Shown: positions 26,454 through 35,004 of the stretch, piece by piece
How positions within the stretch are numbered: position 1 is the first letter of the stretch
Layout of the letters: every line of letters begins with the position of its first letter
Assembly (NCBI GenBank): GCA_900548365.1
Contig: URKM01000004.1
Location: 1 to 64,000 of the forward strand
Length of the DNA: 64,000 nt
Direction of reading: 5' to 3'
Origin: an uncultured Collinsella sp.
GTDB lineage: Bacteria > Actinomycetota > Coriobacteriia > Coriobacteriales > Coriobacteriaceae
Notes under the pieces: generated by a model
The model's input: the letters and a program-made list of their open reading frames with translations, nothing else
The model's database searches: none
Told to the model about the DNA's origin: nothing
Made by a program: the position numbers and the translations under genes

Positions 26454-28130
26454 CTATACCTCCATGACGACCGGGATGATCATCGGACGGGTGTGGGTGC
26501 GATTCCAGATAAAGTTGGAAAGCGAGTCGCGAACGGCCTTGCGCAACGCATCCGTTCCACTGCTCGTAAAGTTGAAGGAGCCCTTGTCGATCATCTTGAG
26601 GATGGAGTCGCTGGCATCCGACGAGAACTCGTCATCGATCGTGAAGGAGACGCCGCGACCGGAAAGCTCGATCGCCTCGATCTTCTTGCGCTTCGTCGAC
26701 ATGGTGGCGACGACGGTGACCATGCCGTCATTGGCCAGCTTCTGGCGATCTCGCAGCACGATCGGGTCGGTGTCACCGATACGGAGGCCGTCGACGTACA
26801 CGACGCCGCTTTCAACGGAGCGGCCGCGCTTCACCTTACCGTCGCGCATCTCGAGGGAATCTCCGTTGTCCATAATGAAGATGCGATCGCGAGGAACGCC
26901 CATCTTCTCTCCGAGCTTGGCGTGGGCGCGAAGATGGACCGCCTCGCCATGGACGGGCATGAAATACGTGGGGCGCGCCATGGCGAGCATGAGTTTAAGC
27001 TCTTCTTGGCTGCCATGACCGGAAACGTGGACGAGGCAGCGATGCTTATCGTATACGTCGCAGCCGAGCTTGGCCAGGCTGTTGACGACCTGCTGGACCG
27101 CCTTTTCATTGCCAGGAACGGGAGTTGCCGAGATGATGACGGTATCGCCGTCATGGATGGACAACGTCTTGTGCTCACCGTTCGCCATGCGGGAAAGCGC
27201 CGAAAGGGGTTCGCCCTGGGATCCGGTGCACATCACGACGACCTTGTTCTCGGGAATCCCGTTGAGCTCGTATGCATCGACGATATCCTTCTCGTCGATC
27301 TTGAGATAGCCGAGCTCGCGGGCGACGCGCGTGTTGGTGAGCATCGAGCGACCGGTGACGACGATCTTCCTGCCGCACGCCTTGGCAGCATCGCAAATCT
27401 GCTGGAGTCGATGGATGTGACTCGAGAACGACGCGACGAACACGCGCCCCTCGGCGTTCTTGATGGCCTCGTACAGTTGCGGGCCGACTTCGGCCTCAGA
27501 CTTGGTGAAGCCCGGGACCACCGCATTCGTTGAATCGGAGAGCAGCAGGTCAACGCCCATCTTGCCGAATTTGGTGATAGCCGCGTAGTCGGGCGTCACA
27601 CCGTCGATGGGGGTCTGGTCGAGCTTGAAGTCGCCTGTATGCATAACCGTGCCCTGAGGCGTCTTGACGAAGATACCGAGCGCGCCCGGGATGGAGTGCG
27701 TCATCGAGAAGAAGCTCACGTTGATGCAGCCGAGCGTAACGGTGCTGCCGCTTTTAACCTCGCGGAATTTAGGAGCGCGGATGCGGAACTCCGAAAGCTT
27801 CCCCTCGATAAAGCCGAGCGTGAGCTTCGAGGAGAAGATCGGCACCTTGTTGTTGAGGTCCTGCAGCAGATATGGCAGGGAGCCGGTATGGTCCTCGTGG
27901 CCATGGGTGATGATGATGCCGCGGAGCTTGTCCTCGTTCTCGAGGACATAGGTGTAATCGGGAAGAACCAGGTCGATGCCCGGCTGTGAATCATCGGGGA
28001 ACATGAGTCCGGCGTCGACAAGGACCATATCGGGACCGCACTCGATAACGGTCATATTCTTGCCGATACCATCAAGACCGCCGAGGGGGATAACCTTCAG
28101 CGGCGCAGCATTCTTTTTAGTTGTAGCCAT
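26454..28130 (-). CDS. rnj: Ribonuclease J
   Basis: Metallo-beta-lactamase RNase with 5' exonuclease and endonuclease activity in RNA processing and decay. The 558-residue protein has H76-G-H78-E-D80-H81, the beta-CASP motifs around TGSQGEPLSALSRMA and HVSGHGSQEEL, and the PVHGE motif. Of normal length for a single RNase J. AAAGGAT lies 12 bases before the ATG. Upstream is a 290-base gap that holds the pnp terminator and a second hairpin. Confidence 0.95.
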   Translation of the reverse strand: MATTKKNAAPLKVIPLGGLDGIGKNMTVIECGPDMVLVDAGLMFPDDSQPGIDLVLPDYTYVLENEDKLRGIIITHGHEDHTGSLPYLLQDLNNKVPIFSSKLTLGFIEGKLSEFRIRAPKFREVKSGSTVTLGCINVSFFSMTHSIPGALGIFVKTPQGTVMHTGDFKLDQTPIDGVTPDYAAITKFGKMGVDLLLSDSTNAVVPGFTKSEAEVGPQLYEAIKNAEGRVFVASFSSHIHRLQQICDAAKACGRKIVVTGRSMLTNTRVARELGYLKIDEKDIVDAYELNGIPENKVVVMCTGSQGEPLSALSRMANGEHKTLSIHDGDTVIISATPVPGNEKAVQQVVNSLAKLGCDVYDKHRCLVHVSGHGSQEELKLMLAMARPTYFMPVHGEAVHLRAHAKLGEKMGVPRDRIFIMDNGDSLEMRDGKVKRGRSVESGVVYVDGLRIGDTDPIVLRDRQKLANDGMVTVVATMSTKRKKIEAIELSGRGVSFTIDDEFSSDASDSILKMIDKGSFNFTSSGTDALRKAVRDSLSNFIWNRTHTRPMIIPVVMEV

Positions 28131-28297
28131 ATGGATAGTCTATCCTTTCGATAAAGAGGAACGATATATTCACGGCGGCAGCGCGCCGTTCACATACGAA
28201 AATGAACGCAAGTTTTATAACTGTACCAAGAATTCGGTCGCTTCATACATGACGAGACCTCCTGCAGTAAAAGAACATCCCATCAAAGCAGCGAGCG

Positions 28298-28325
28298 AGA
28301 GGACCGATCGCATGATCGGTCCTCT
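28298..28325. repeat. Perfect 12-bp inverted repeat in the pnp-rnj gap
   Basis: AGAGGACCGATC and GATCGGTCCTCT are separated by GCAT. No run of T follows on either strand, so it is not a standard terminator. It lies in the probable 5' leader of rnj. Confidence 0.6.
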
Positions 28326-28354
28326 GATTGGGATCTGCTGTGCGGCTGGACTCT

Positions 28355-28389
28355 AAGAAAGAAGGCCCCGCGCCCGAGCGCAGAGCCTT
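28355..28389 (-). terminator. Terminator after pnp
   Basis: On the minus strand AAGGCTCTGCGC pairs with GCGCGGGGCCTT (12 pairs, two of them T-G, loop TCGG) and is followed by CTTTCTT. It lies 32 bases past the pnp stop. Confidence 0.75.
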
Positions 28390-28420
28390 CCGAACAGGAT
28401 CGATCAAGCGATGGGAGCCG

Positions 28421-30703
28421 TTATCCCTCGTGGTGGCGGCGAGGTGCCCGACCGCCGTTATCACCGGGGGTGCGACGGGGACGGTCGCCACGCTCGCGAC
28501 GCTCGCGATTCGGGCGCTCGAAACCGCGGGCGCCGTTGTCACGAGAACCGCGACGCGGACGATCGCTGCGCTCGCGACGCTCGCCGGCATCATCGCCGCT
28601 TCCCGCAGGAGCCTCGGGCTTGTCGATACGATCAAGGGAGATCTTACCGCGCTCATCGACCTCGAGGACGCGAACTTTGACCTCGTCGCCAACGTTGAGG
28701 ACGTCCTCGACCTTGTCGACGCGACCCTGGGCGACGCGAGAGATGTGCAGCAGGCCGTCCTTGCCCGGAAGCAGCGAAACAAAGGCGCCGAAGGGCTGGA
28801 TGGACACGACGCGACCGGTGTACTCCTCACCCGGCTCGGGAACCTTGATGATGAGCTGGATGCGCTCGACGGCCTGCTCGACGGAGTCGCCGGTGCCGCC
28901 GACGTAGACGGTGCCGTCCTCCTGGATATCGACGGAAGCGCCGGTCTCGTCCTGGATGCCGCGGATAACCTTGCCGCCGGTACCGATGACCTCGCGAATC
29001 TTATCCACGGGCACGGTGATGGAGACGATGCGGGGAGCAGAGGGGCGAGTCTCCTGACGAGACTCGGGGATGACCTCGAGCATCTTGTCGAGGATGAACG
29101 CGCGACCGCTCTTGGCCTGCTCCAGCGCGGTGCGCAGGATATCGAAAGTAAGGCCGGTGGCCTTGTTGTCCATCTGCAGCGCGGTGATGCCGCGCTCGGT
29201 GCCGGTGACCTTGAAGTCCATGTCACCGAGGAAGTCCTCGAGGCCCTGGATATCGGAAAGAACGACGGTCTTGCCGTTCTCCTGGATCAGGCCCATGGCG
29301 ATGCCGGAGACAGGGCGCTTGATAGGCACGCCGCCGTCCATGAGGGCGAGCGTGGAACCGCAGGTCGAAGCCATGGAAGAGGAGCCGTTGGATTCCATGA
29401 CCTCGGAGACGACGCGGATGGCATAGGGGAACTCGTTCTCATCAGGCAGAACAGGCAGGATGGCGCGCTCGGCAAGGTTGCCGTGACCGATCTCGCGACG
29501 CTTCGGGGAGCCCATGCGACCGCACTCGCCGGTGCAGAACGGCGGGAAGTTATAGTGGTGCATATAGCGCTTGCCCTCTACGGGCTCGATGGTATCCAGG
29601 CGCTGGCCCTCGTTCAGCATACCGAGCGAAAGAACGGAAAGAACCTGGGTCTGACCGCGCTGGAACAGGCCGGAGCCATGGACCAGGGGCAGGTAGTTGT
29701 CCTTGACCATGATGGGACGGATCTCGTCGGCGGCGCGGCCGTCGACGCGCTCGCCGGTCTCGACGACCATGTCGCGCATGGCCTTCTTCTCGAGCTTCTT
29801 GAGGTTGACGGGAATCTCGCGCTCCCAAAGCAGCTGCTCGTCCTCGGAGAACTCGGCCTTGATGGCCTCCTTCAACGCGTCAACCTTACCCATGCGGGAG
29901 AGCTTGTCGGCGTCGCGAAGCGCGGCCGACATCTCGTCGTAGTGCGCGAAGATGCGATCATGAACCTCCTCGACGGGCTCATCGAGCGGATACTCGCGCT
30001 TGACGATCTCGCCGTTGACGCGCTCCCACTCCTCGACGAACTCGAGCTGGGCATCGCAGAAGGCGCCGATGGCCTCCTGGCCGAACATCATGGCCTCGAG
30101 CATATCCTCTTCGGAGATCTCGTCGGCACCGGCTTCGACCATCGAGATGAAGTCGCGGGTACCAGCGAGCTCGAGGTCGAGATCGGAGTTCTCGCGCTCC
30201 TCGTACGTGGGATTCACGATGAACTCGTGAGTCTCCTTGTCGCGACCGATGCGGACGCAGGCGAGCGGCCCTTCGAACGGCACGCCGCCGATGGTCATAG
30301 CGAGCGAAGCGCCCATGACGCAGATGACGTCGACGGGATTGGTTTGATCGGCGACCAGCGGAGTCGCCACGACCTGGACCTCGTTACGGAAGCCGTCGGG
30401 GAAACTCGGGCGGATGGGTCGGTCGATCATGCGAGCGGTCAGCGTGGCCTTTTCGGAAGGACGTCCTTCGCGCTTGAGGTAACCGCCGGGGATGCGGCCG
30501 GCTGCATACATCTTCTCGTTGAAGTCGACGGTGAGCGGGAAGAAGTCGTAATTCTTACGCTCCTTGGAGACGACAACCGTGTTGAGGACGGTCGAATCGC
30601 CCTGCTTAACCAGCGCGGCGCCGGTCGCTTGGCGTGCGAGCTCGCCGCACTCGAAGACGTAGGTCTTGCCGTAGAGTTCGAAGGTTTTTGATACGAGAGT
30701 CAT
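28421..30703 (-). CDS. pnp: Polyribonucleotide nucleotidyltransferase (PNPase)
   Basis: 3'-5' phosphorolytic exoribonuclease. The 760 residues contain two RNase PH domains, a KH domain (KIREVIGTGGKVIRGI), an S1 domain (YTGRVVSIQPFGAFVSLLPG) and a tail of about 50 residues rich in Arg, Gly, Asn and Pro with RGDRPRR-type repeats. That tail is an addition to the basic PNPase plan. ATG 30703 follows AGAGGAA and matches the family start; the open frame upstream is not supported. It lies downstream of rpsO, the usual rpsO-pnp pair. Confidence 0.96.
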   Translation of the reverse strand: MTLVSKTFELYGKTYVFECGELARQATGAALVKQGDSTVLNTVVVSKERKNYDFFPLTVDFNEKMYAAGRIPGGYLKREGRPSEKATLTARMIDRPIRPSFPDGFRNEVQVVATPLVADQTNPVDVICVMGASLAMTIGGVPFEGPLACVRIGRDKETHEFIVNPTYEERENSDLDLELAGTRDFISMVEAGADEISEEDMLEAMMFGQEAIGAFCDAQLEFVEEWERVNGEIVKREYPLDEPVEEVHDRIFAHYDEMSAALRDADKLSRMGKVDALKEAIKAEFSEDEQLLWEREIPVNLKKLEKKAMRDMVVETGERVDGRAADEIRPIMVKDNYLPLVHGSGLFQRGQTQVLSVLSLGMLNEGQRLDTIEPVEGKRYMHHYNFPPFCTGECGRMGSPKRREIGHGNLAERAILPVLPDENEFPYAIRVVSEVMESNGSSSMASTCGSTLALMDGGVPIKRPVSGIAMGLIQENGKTVVLSDIQGLEDFLGDMDFKVTGTERGITALQMDNKATGLTFDILRTALEQAKSGRAFILDKMLEVIPESRQETRPSAPRIVSITVPVDKIREVIGTGGKVIRGIQDETGASVDIQEDGTVYVGGTGDSVEQAVERIQLIIKVPEPGEEYTGRVVSIQPFGAFVSLLPGKDGLLHISRVAQGRVDKVEDVLNVGDEVKVRVLEVDERGKISLDRIDKPEAPAGSGDDAGERRERSDRPRRGSRDNGARGFERPNRERRERGDRPRRTPGDNGGRAPRRHHEG

Positions 30704-30826
30704 TGTTCCTCTTTCATCTCCGTACGCCACATTGCGCACGGGCAGCTTCGTGTCCGGGTAACCGGACGATTCCGGGGTCGCCTTTGCGAACCCTCGCAAC
30801 GGGTATGTGGGCCCGTTACACAAGAA

Positions 30827-30844
30827 GGAGCGCCGAAGCGCTCC
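30827..30844 (-). terminator. rpsO-pnp intergenic hairpin
   Basis: On the minus strand GGAGCGC-TTCG-GCGCTCC (7 bp, stable tetraloop), 25 bases after the rpsO stop, followed by TTCTTG. The T run is weak, so it may be a partial terminator or processing site between rpsO and pnp. Confidence 0.55.
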
Positions 30845-30868
30845 CCCATGTCCATGATAAGAACCGCG

Positions 30869-31147
30869 TTACTGGATGTTGTCGCGGATCCCGAGCTTCT
30901 TGATGAGCTCACGGTACTCGTTGATGTCGTTCTTCTTGATGTAAGAGAGCAGACGACGACGCTTACCGACGAGCATCAGCAGACCGCGACGAGTGTGGAA
31001 GTCCTTCTGATGGGACTTCATGTGCTCGGTGAGCTCGCGGATGCGCTCGGTGAGGATGGCAACCTGAACCTTGGAGTTGCCGGTGTCCTGAGGATTGTTG
31101 CCAAACTCGGCGGTGAGCTCGGCCTTGCGCTCCTTAGAAACAGTCAT
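30869..31147 (-). CDS. rpsO: 30S ribosomal protein S15
   Basis: Binds 16S rRNA early in assembly of the 30S platform. The 92 residues include the signature HxxDxxxRRGLLxLVGKRRRLLxYI near 46-70. Start at ATG 31147 with AAAGGTG upstream; the open frame extends further but unconserved. It lies in the standard rpsO-pnp order, and the leader contains a perfect 8-bp hairpin. Confidence 0.97.
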   Translation of the reverse strand: MTVSKERKAELTAEFGNNPQDTGNSKVQVAILTERIRELTEHMKSHQKDFHTRRGLLMLVGKRRRLLSYIKKNDINEYRELIKKLGIRDNIQ

Positions 31148-31165
31148 GGTACACCTTTCTTCTCT

Positions 31166-31186
31166 GGTATCGAGGTAGTCGATACC
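31166..31186. promoter_or_regulatory. Hairpin in the rpsO leader
   Basis: GGTATCGA and TCGATACC pair perfectly around a 5-base loop, ending 7 bases before the rpsO ribosome-binding site. S15 represses its own mRNA through leader structures in several bacteria, so a regulatory role is plausible but not shown. Confidence 0.45.
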
Positions 31187-31254
31187 GCAATACGCCTCAA
31201 TCTGGGAAGTCGCCGGTGCAGCGAGCATCCAAGAACGAGGTAGGACAACCCGAT

Positions 31255-31263
31255 ATGGTAGCA
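31255..31263 (-). promoter_or_regulatory. Extended -10 promoter for rpsO
   Basis: On the minus strand TGCTACCAT, an extended -10 (TGn plus TACCAT), about 100 bases before the rpsO start. There is no good -35. Confidence 0.5.
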
Positions 31264-31306
31264 CAGCCCATCCGACCTCGCAGCAAACACACAACAAGCG
31301 CAGGTA

Positions 31307-32053
31307 TCATCGCCCCAGCAGAAACTCAAGGGAGCGAAGGCGCGCATCGAGATGCGTCGCAGCCCACGCATGGCAGAGGGAAAGCAGCAACGAGGACTGG
31401 GAGAGCGAGGCCTCGTGAGCAGCCAGCTCGTCGAACCGAAGCGATATCAGGGCGCGCAGCCATTGAATGGTCGCGTCGTCGACCGGCTCGGCACCGGAGA
31501 CGGAGGAAGCGCAGGATGCGCAAAGAAGCCCGCCCGCCTGAGCCGAAAAGTACGATAACGCGGGGTCCCCGCAGGAGACGCACGAAGAATAATCCGGTCG
31601 GTATCCGATATGCGCGAGGACCTTGAAGGAGTATGCAGCGACCACGATGTCGCGATGAGCTTGATCGCCGAGCGCGCCGAGGACCTCGAACGCACGCGAG
31701 GTGATATCGAAGATGAAGGGATCCGCCACATCTTCGAAGCAGCAATGCTTCGCCACTTCGGCGATAGCCGAACCCGCCATCAGCGATTCATATCCGGGGT
31801 GCACCCCGACCGGAGCGGACAAGAGCTCCGCCTGGGACACGAGATCCAAGCTTCGGCCCCGTGACAGGAGAAGATCGACCGTATTGAGGAGCTCGCACCT
31901 CCCGGCGAGTCTGGAACCGGGCTTGCGGGCGCCCTTGGCGACGGCCTGGACCCTGCTCCCCTGTTCGGTGAGAAGCGTCAAGATCAGATCGGTTTCCTTC
32001 AGCTTGGTCTTGTCGAGGACGATGCAGGTGGTGCGATATGTTCGAGAACCCAT
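31307..32053 (-). CDS. recO: DNA repair protein RecO
   Basis: Loads RecA onto gaps coated by single-strand-binding protein together with RecF/RecR. The 248-residue protein has an OB fold at 1-80 (CIVLDKTKLKETDLILTLLT) and a zinc site C-x2-C...C-x2-C at CVSCGDPALSYFSAQAGG to LLCASC. It follows era by 9 bases, the usual era-recO order. Confidence 0.94.
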   Translation of the reverse strand: MGSRTYRTTCIVLDKTKLKETDLILTLLTEQGSRVQAVAKGARKPGSRLAGRCELLNTVDLLLSRGRSLDLVSQAELLSAPVGVHPGYESLMAGSAIAEVAKHCCFEDVADPFIFDITSRAFEVLGALGDQAHRDIVVAAYSFKVLAHIGYRPDYSSCVSCGDPALSYFSAQAGGLLCASCASSVSGAEPVDDATIQWLRALISLRFDELAAHEASLSQSSLLLSLCHAWAATHLDARLRSLEFLLGR

Positions 32054-32062
32054 AAGGGAGGG

Positions 32063-33055
32063 CTACTCCTCGGCGCTGTAACCGAAGCGCCTGATCTGGC
32101 CCTGGTCCTCACGCCAGCCCGCTTTCACGCGCACATCGAGCGCGAGGTACACCCGGCAACCGAAGATGCGCTCGATGTCCGCACGCGCCTCGGTGCCGAT
32201 GCGCTTGACCATCTCCCCGCGCTTGCCGACCAGAATGCCCTTCTGCCCTTCGCGCTCGACATAGATGGTCGCATGCACGCGCAGCAGATCGCGCTTGAAC
32301 TCGAGGTCGTCGCACAGGACGCCCACGGCATGGGGTATCTCCTCGCGCGTATGAAGCAGGACCTTTTCACGAACAAACTCGGATACGAGCGTTTCATCAC
32401 TCGCATCGCACTTCATGTCATCGGGGAACCATCGAGGCCCCTCGGGAAGATATGATGCGACGACGGAGACGAAGGTATCCACATTGAAGCCCTCGGTCGA
32501 TGAAAGCACGATCTCATCATCGAAATCCACGAGCTTGCGCGCCGCCTCGAGCTGGGCGAGCATCTGCTCCGGCTTCACCAGATCAGCTTTGGAGAGCACG
32601 AGGATCTTACGCGCCTTCGAGTTTGAAACATGACGGGCGACCCACTCGTCACCTCGTCCGATCGGAGCGCCCGCATCGATGAGGAATGCGACCACGTCGA
32701 CGTCGTTGATTTCGGACAGCGCGCTCTTGTTAAGCTCGGTTCCCAGGGAATCCTTCGGCTTATGGAGACCGGGGGTGTCGACGATGACGATCTGGCAATC
32801 ATCCCTGTTGATAACCGCTCGCATGCGACGACGCGTCGTCTGGGCGACCGGCGAGGTGATTGCGACCTTTTCGCCGAAGCAGGCGTTGAGCAGGGTCGAC
32901 TTTCCAGCATTGGGACGCCCTACCAAGGCGACGAATCCGCTGCGAAACCCTTCGGGAGCTCCCGAAGCACCGCAGTCGAGAGATGCCTCTTCTCGTTCGA
33001 GCATGGCATCCAGCTCATCATCGCTCAGATCGGCGAACGGATCGAAGTCAGTCAT
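32063..33055 (-). CDS. era: GTPase Era
   Basis: GTPase that binds the 3' end of 16S rRNA during 30S maturation. G1 is GRPNAGKS at 46-53, with DTPGLHKP and SKAD motifs, and a C-terminal KH domain (GKRGEMVKRIGTEARADIERIFG). It has 330 residues, about 35 more than typical, owing to an acidic N-terminal extension (DFDPFADLSDDELDAMLERE). Followed by recO, preceded by dgkA. Confidence 0.95.
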   Translation of the reverse strand: MTDFDPFADLSDDELDAMLEREEASLDCGASGAPEGFRSGFVALVGRPNAGKSTLLNACFGEKVAITSPVAQTTRRRMRAVINRDDCQIVIVDTPGLHKPKDSLGTELNKSALSEINDVDVVAFLIDAGAPIGRGDEWVARHVSNSKARKILVLSKADLVKPEQMLAQLEAARKLVDFDDEIVLSSTEGFNVDTFVSVVASYLPEGPRWFPDDMKCDASDETLVSEFVREKVLLHTREEIPHAVGVLCDDLEFKRDLLRVHATIYVEREGQKGILVGKRGEMVKRIGTEARADIERIFGCRVYLALDVRVKAGWREDQGQIRRFGYSAEE

Positions 33056-33064
33056 GAAAGCCCC

Positions 33065-33442
33065 CTAAAGAACGCCCAATACGTTCAGAAAAACGATGCA
33101 GCCGACGACGGCGGCAGTAATGGATAGGACGTACACGCTCGCGGCCGCGATATCTTTCGCGCGCTTGGCCAAGGGATGGAGCTCTTGCGTCGCAAGGTCG
33201 ACGATCGTCTCCATGGCTGTGTTGCACAGCTCGGCGAAGATAACCAAGCCGCAGCAGATCACGATCAGGCACCAGGAGACGGGATCCAACCCGACAAGAG
33301 CGCCGGCGACGACCGTGATGGCGCCGAGCAGGAGCATTACGTTGATATTCCGCTCGGTCTTGACAGCCGTGACAAGCCCTTCGAGAGCATACCGAAAGGA
33401 CTGGAAGAACGTGGGATGGTCGCTATTGGAGCCGGGAATCAT
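33065..33442 (-). CDS. dgkA: Diacylglycerol/undecaprenol kinase (DgkA family)
   Basis: A 125-residue membrane kinase with three helices (about 38-55, 60-78, 103-122). The family motif is ELCNTAMETIVDL, plus N-terminal ALEGLVTAVKTERN. In Gram-positives the main substrate is undecaprenol, returning the cell-wall carrier lipid to its phosphate form. It lies in ybeY-dgkA-era, a common Gram-positive order. Confidence 0.92.
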   Translation of the reverse strand: MIPGSNSDHPTFFQSFRYALEGLVTAVKTERNINVMLLLGAITVVAGALVGLDPVSWCLIVICCGLVIFAELCNTAMETIVDLATQELHPLAKRAKDIAAASVYVLSITAAVVGCIVFLNVLGVL

Positions 33443-33501
33443 CGTGGCGTCTCCTCATGATGCGCGGCGGACGACGCGCCTGCGTGCGGGTGAACTGGTT
33501 G

Positions 33502-34011
33502 CTAGTCATTACTATGGCTGGTCGTGGGCCCGATGGCAACCATATCGGGATCATCGCCGCGCTGCACGGCCAAATCCCTCAAAATCTCTAGCTCGCGTGC
33601 CTCCATCGATCGGGCCTCCTCGGGATCGATGTGGTCGAAACCGAGGAGATGGCAGACGCCGTGAACGAGCATCAACCGGAATTCCGCTGCAAACGAGTTG
33701 TTGAACTCGGGGGCCTGCGCTTCGATAACCGAGGGGCACAAGATCACATCGCCGAGCTCCACGGGCTCATCCGCAGGAATCGTCTCGTCGTCCAGAGCGT
33801 CGCACTCGAACGAGAGGACGTCGGTAGGCGCATCGATGCCGCGCCATGAAGCGTTGAGCCGGCGAATCGCCTCCGAGTCGACGATGGACACGCTCACATT
33901 GCAGGGCCGCTCGACCCCATCGGCGGCCAGGACCGCCTCGACCACAACGCGTATCTCCTCATCCGAGATGGGGACGGCGAGACGCCCCTCGTTGTTGATC
34001 ATTACATCCAT
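33502..34011 (-). CDS. ybeY: Endoribonuclease YbeY
   Basis: Metal-dependent RNase in 16S rRNA maturation and ribosome quality control. The 169-residue protein has the zinc motif H-GVC-H-LLGFD-H (HxxxHxxxxxH) and DVLSFECD. ATG 34011 follows AAAGGTA; the frame is open far upstream, but that part is the phoH gene on the same strand in another frame. Downstream of phoH by 37 bases. Confidence 0.95.
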   Translation of the reverse strand: MDVMINNEGRLAVPISDEEIRVVVEAVLAADGVERPCNVSVSIVDSEAIRRLNASWRGIDAPTDVLSFECDALDDETIPADEPVELGDVILCPSVIEAQAPEFNNSFAAEFRLMLVHGVCHLLGFDHIDPEEARSMEARELEILRDLAVQRGDDPDMVAIGPTTSHSND

Positions 34012-34048
34012 GGTGGAGTACCTTTCGCTACACGGCCCCGAACACTCG

Positions 34049-34993
34049 CTACCGAGCCTCGTACGCCTCATAAGCCTCGACGATCTTGCCAACAAGCGAA
34101 TGCCGGACGACGTCGGTGCTTCCGAGATGGATAAACGCGATATCGTCGACGCCGCCGAGAATGTGCTCGATATCCGTGAGCCCCGCTCGCTTCCCCGGAA
34201 GGTCGCGCTGGCTCGCATCGCCCGTCACGATGAATTTGGAATTGAATCCCAGTCGCGTCAAGAACATCTTCATCTGCTCGGGCGTCGTATTTTGAGCCTC
34301 ATCAAGGATGACGAAGGCATCGTTTAGCGTACGGCCCCTCATATATGCGAGGGGCGCGATCTCGATCTGCCCCTTGTCGATGTAGTCGTTCGCCTTCTCG
34401 GCATCGACAAGGTCGTAGAGCGCATCGAGCAGAGGGCGGACGTAAGGATCGACCTTCTCCTCAAGGGTTCCCGGCAGAAAGCCGAGGTTTTCGCCGGCTT
34501 CGACAACCGGTCGGGTCAGGACGATGCGGCCGATCTCCCGCCGCCTAAGCGCGGCGACGGCGACCGCCATGGCAAGGTAGGTTTTGCCGGTACCCGCAGG
34601 ACCGAGGCAGAAGGTGATCGTATGGCGCCGTATCGCCTCGAGATAGCGCTGCTGCCCGGAGGTGCGCGCCCGAACGGATCGTCCACGATGCGTCAGCAGC
34701 ACATCACCCGAGGCCACCGCCTTGCTCGTAGATCGCGCTTCGTCGACGAGCCTCGCCGCATCCTCAGAAGAGGGGACGCGGCCGTGCTGCACGAGGTCGA
34801 ACAGCGCATGGAGAACCTGGACGGCCGTCTCGACGTCCAAGCTCGGCCCCGACACCTTAATAGTCGATCCGCGGAGGACGAGGGACACGCCTGCGCGTTG
34901 CTCCAAGGAGCGCAGCACGCAATCAGAGGGACCCGCGAGCCTCGAAGCGTCGACGTGCTCGGGCAGGTTGATTCGCAAAGAAGCGGTATCCAT
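34049..34993 (-). CDS. phoH: PhoH-family ATPase
   Basis: A 314-residue PhoH-like protein: an N-terminal KH-like region (about 1-70), then the ATPase with Walker A GPAGTGKT at 131-138 and Walker B ILDEAQNTTPEQMKMFLTR. PhoH proteins are linked to RNA metabolism and usually sit beside ybeY, as here. ATG 34993 is chosen for GGGAGG 4 bases upstream. Confidence 0.93.
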   Translation of the reverse strand: MDTASLRINLPEHVDASRLAGPSDCVLRSLEQRAGVSLVLRGSTIKVSGPSLDVETAVQVLHALFDLVQHGRVPSSEDAARLVDEARSTSKAVASGDVLLTHRGRSVRARTSGQQRYLEAIRRHTITFCLGPAGTGKTYLAMAVAVAALRRREIGRIVLTRPVVEAGENLGFLPGTLEEKVDPYVRPLLDALYDLVDAEKANDYIDKGQIEIAPLAYMRGRTLNDAFVILDEAQNTTPEQMKMFLTRLGFNSKFIVTGDASQRDLPGKRAGLTDIEHILGGVDDIAFIHLGSTDVVRHSLVGKIVEAYEAYEAR

Positions 34994-35004
34994 GAGACCT
35001 CCCA

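Noticed and set aside
24104..27533. Long plus-strand frames opposite ftsK and rnj
   Set aside because: Antisense shadows of conserved genes, rich in Asp, Arg and His, with no motif.
28328..30691. Open frame of 787 codons on the plus strand opposite pnp
   Set aside because: Same effect of codon bias in pnp; composition is Leu/Asp/Gly-rich and shows no domain.
30704..30823. N-terminal extension of PNPase by 40 codons
   Set aside because: No ribosome-binding site at the upstream start, residues not like the family, and ATG 30703 has AGAGGAA and the normal N-terminus.
31148..31297. 50-codon N-terminal extension of S15
   Set aside because: S15 never has such an extension, and this stretch contains the promoter and leader hairpin.
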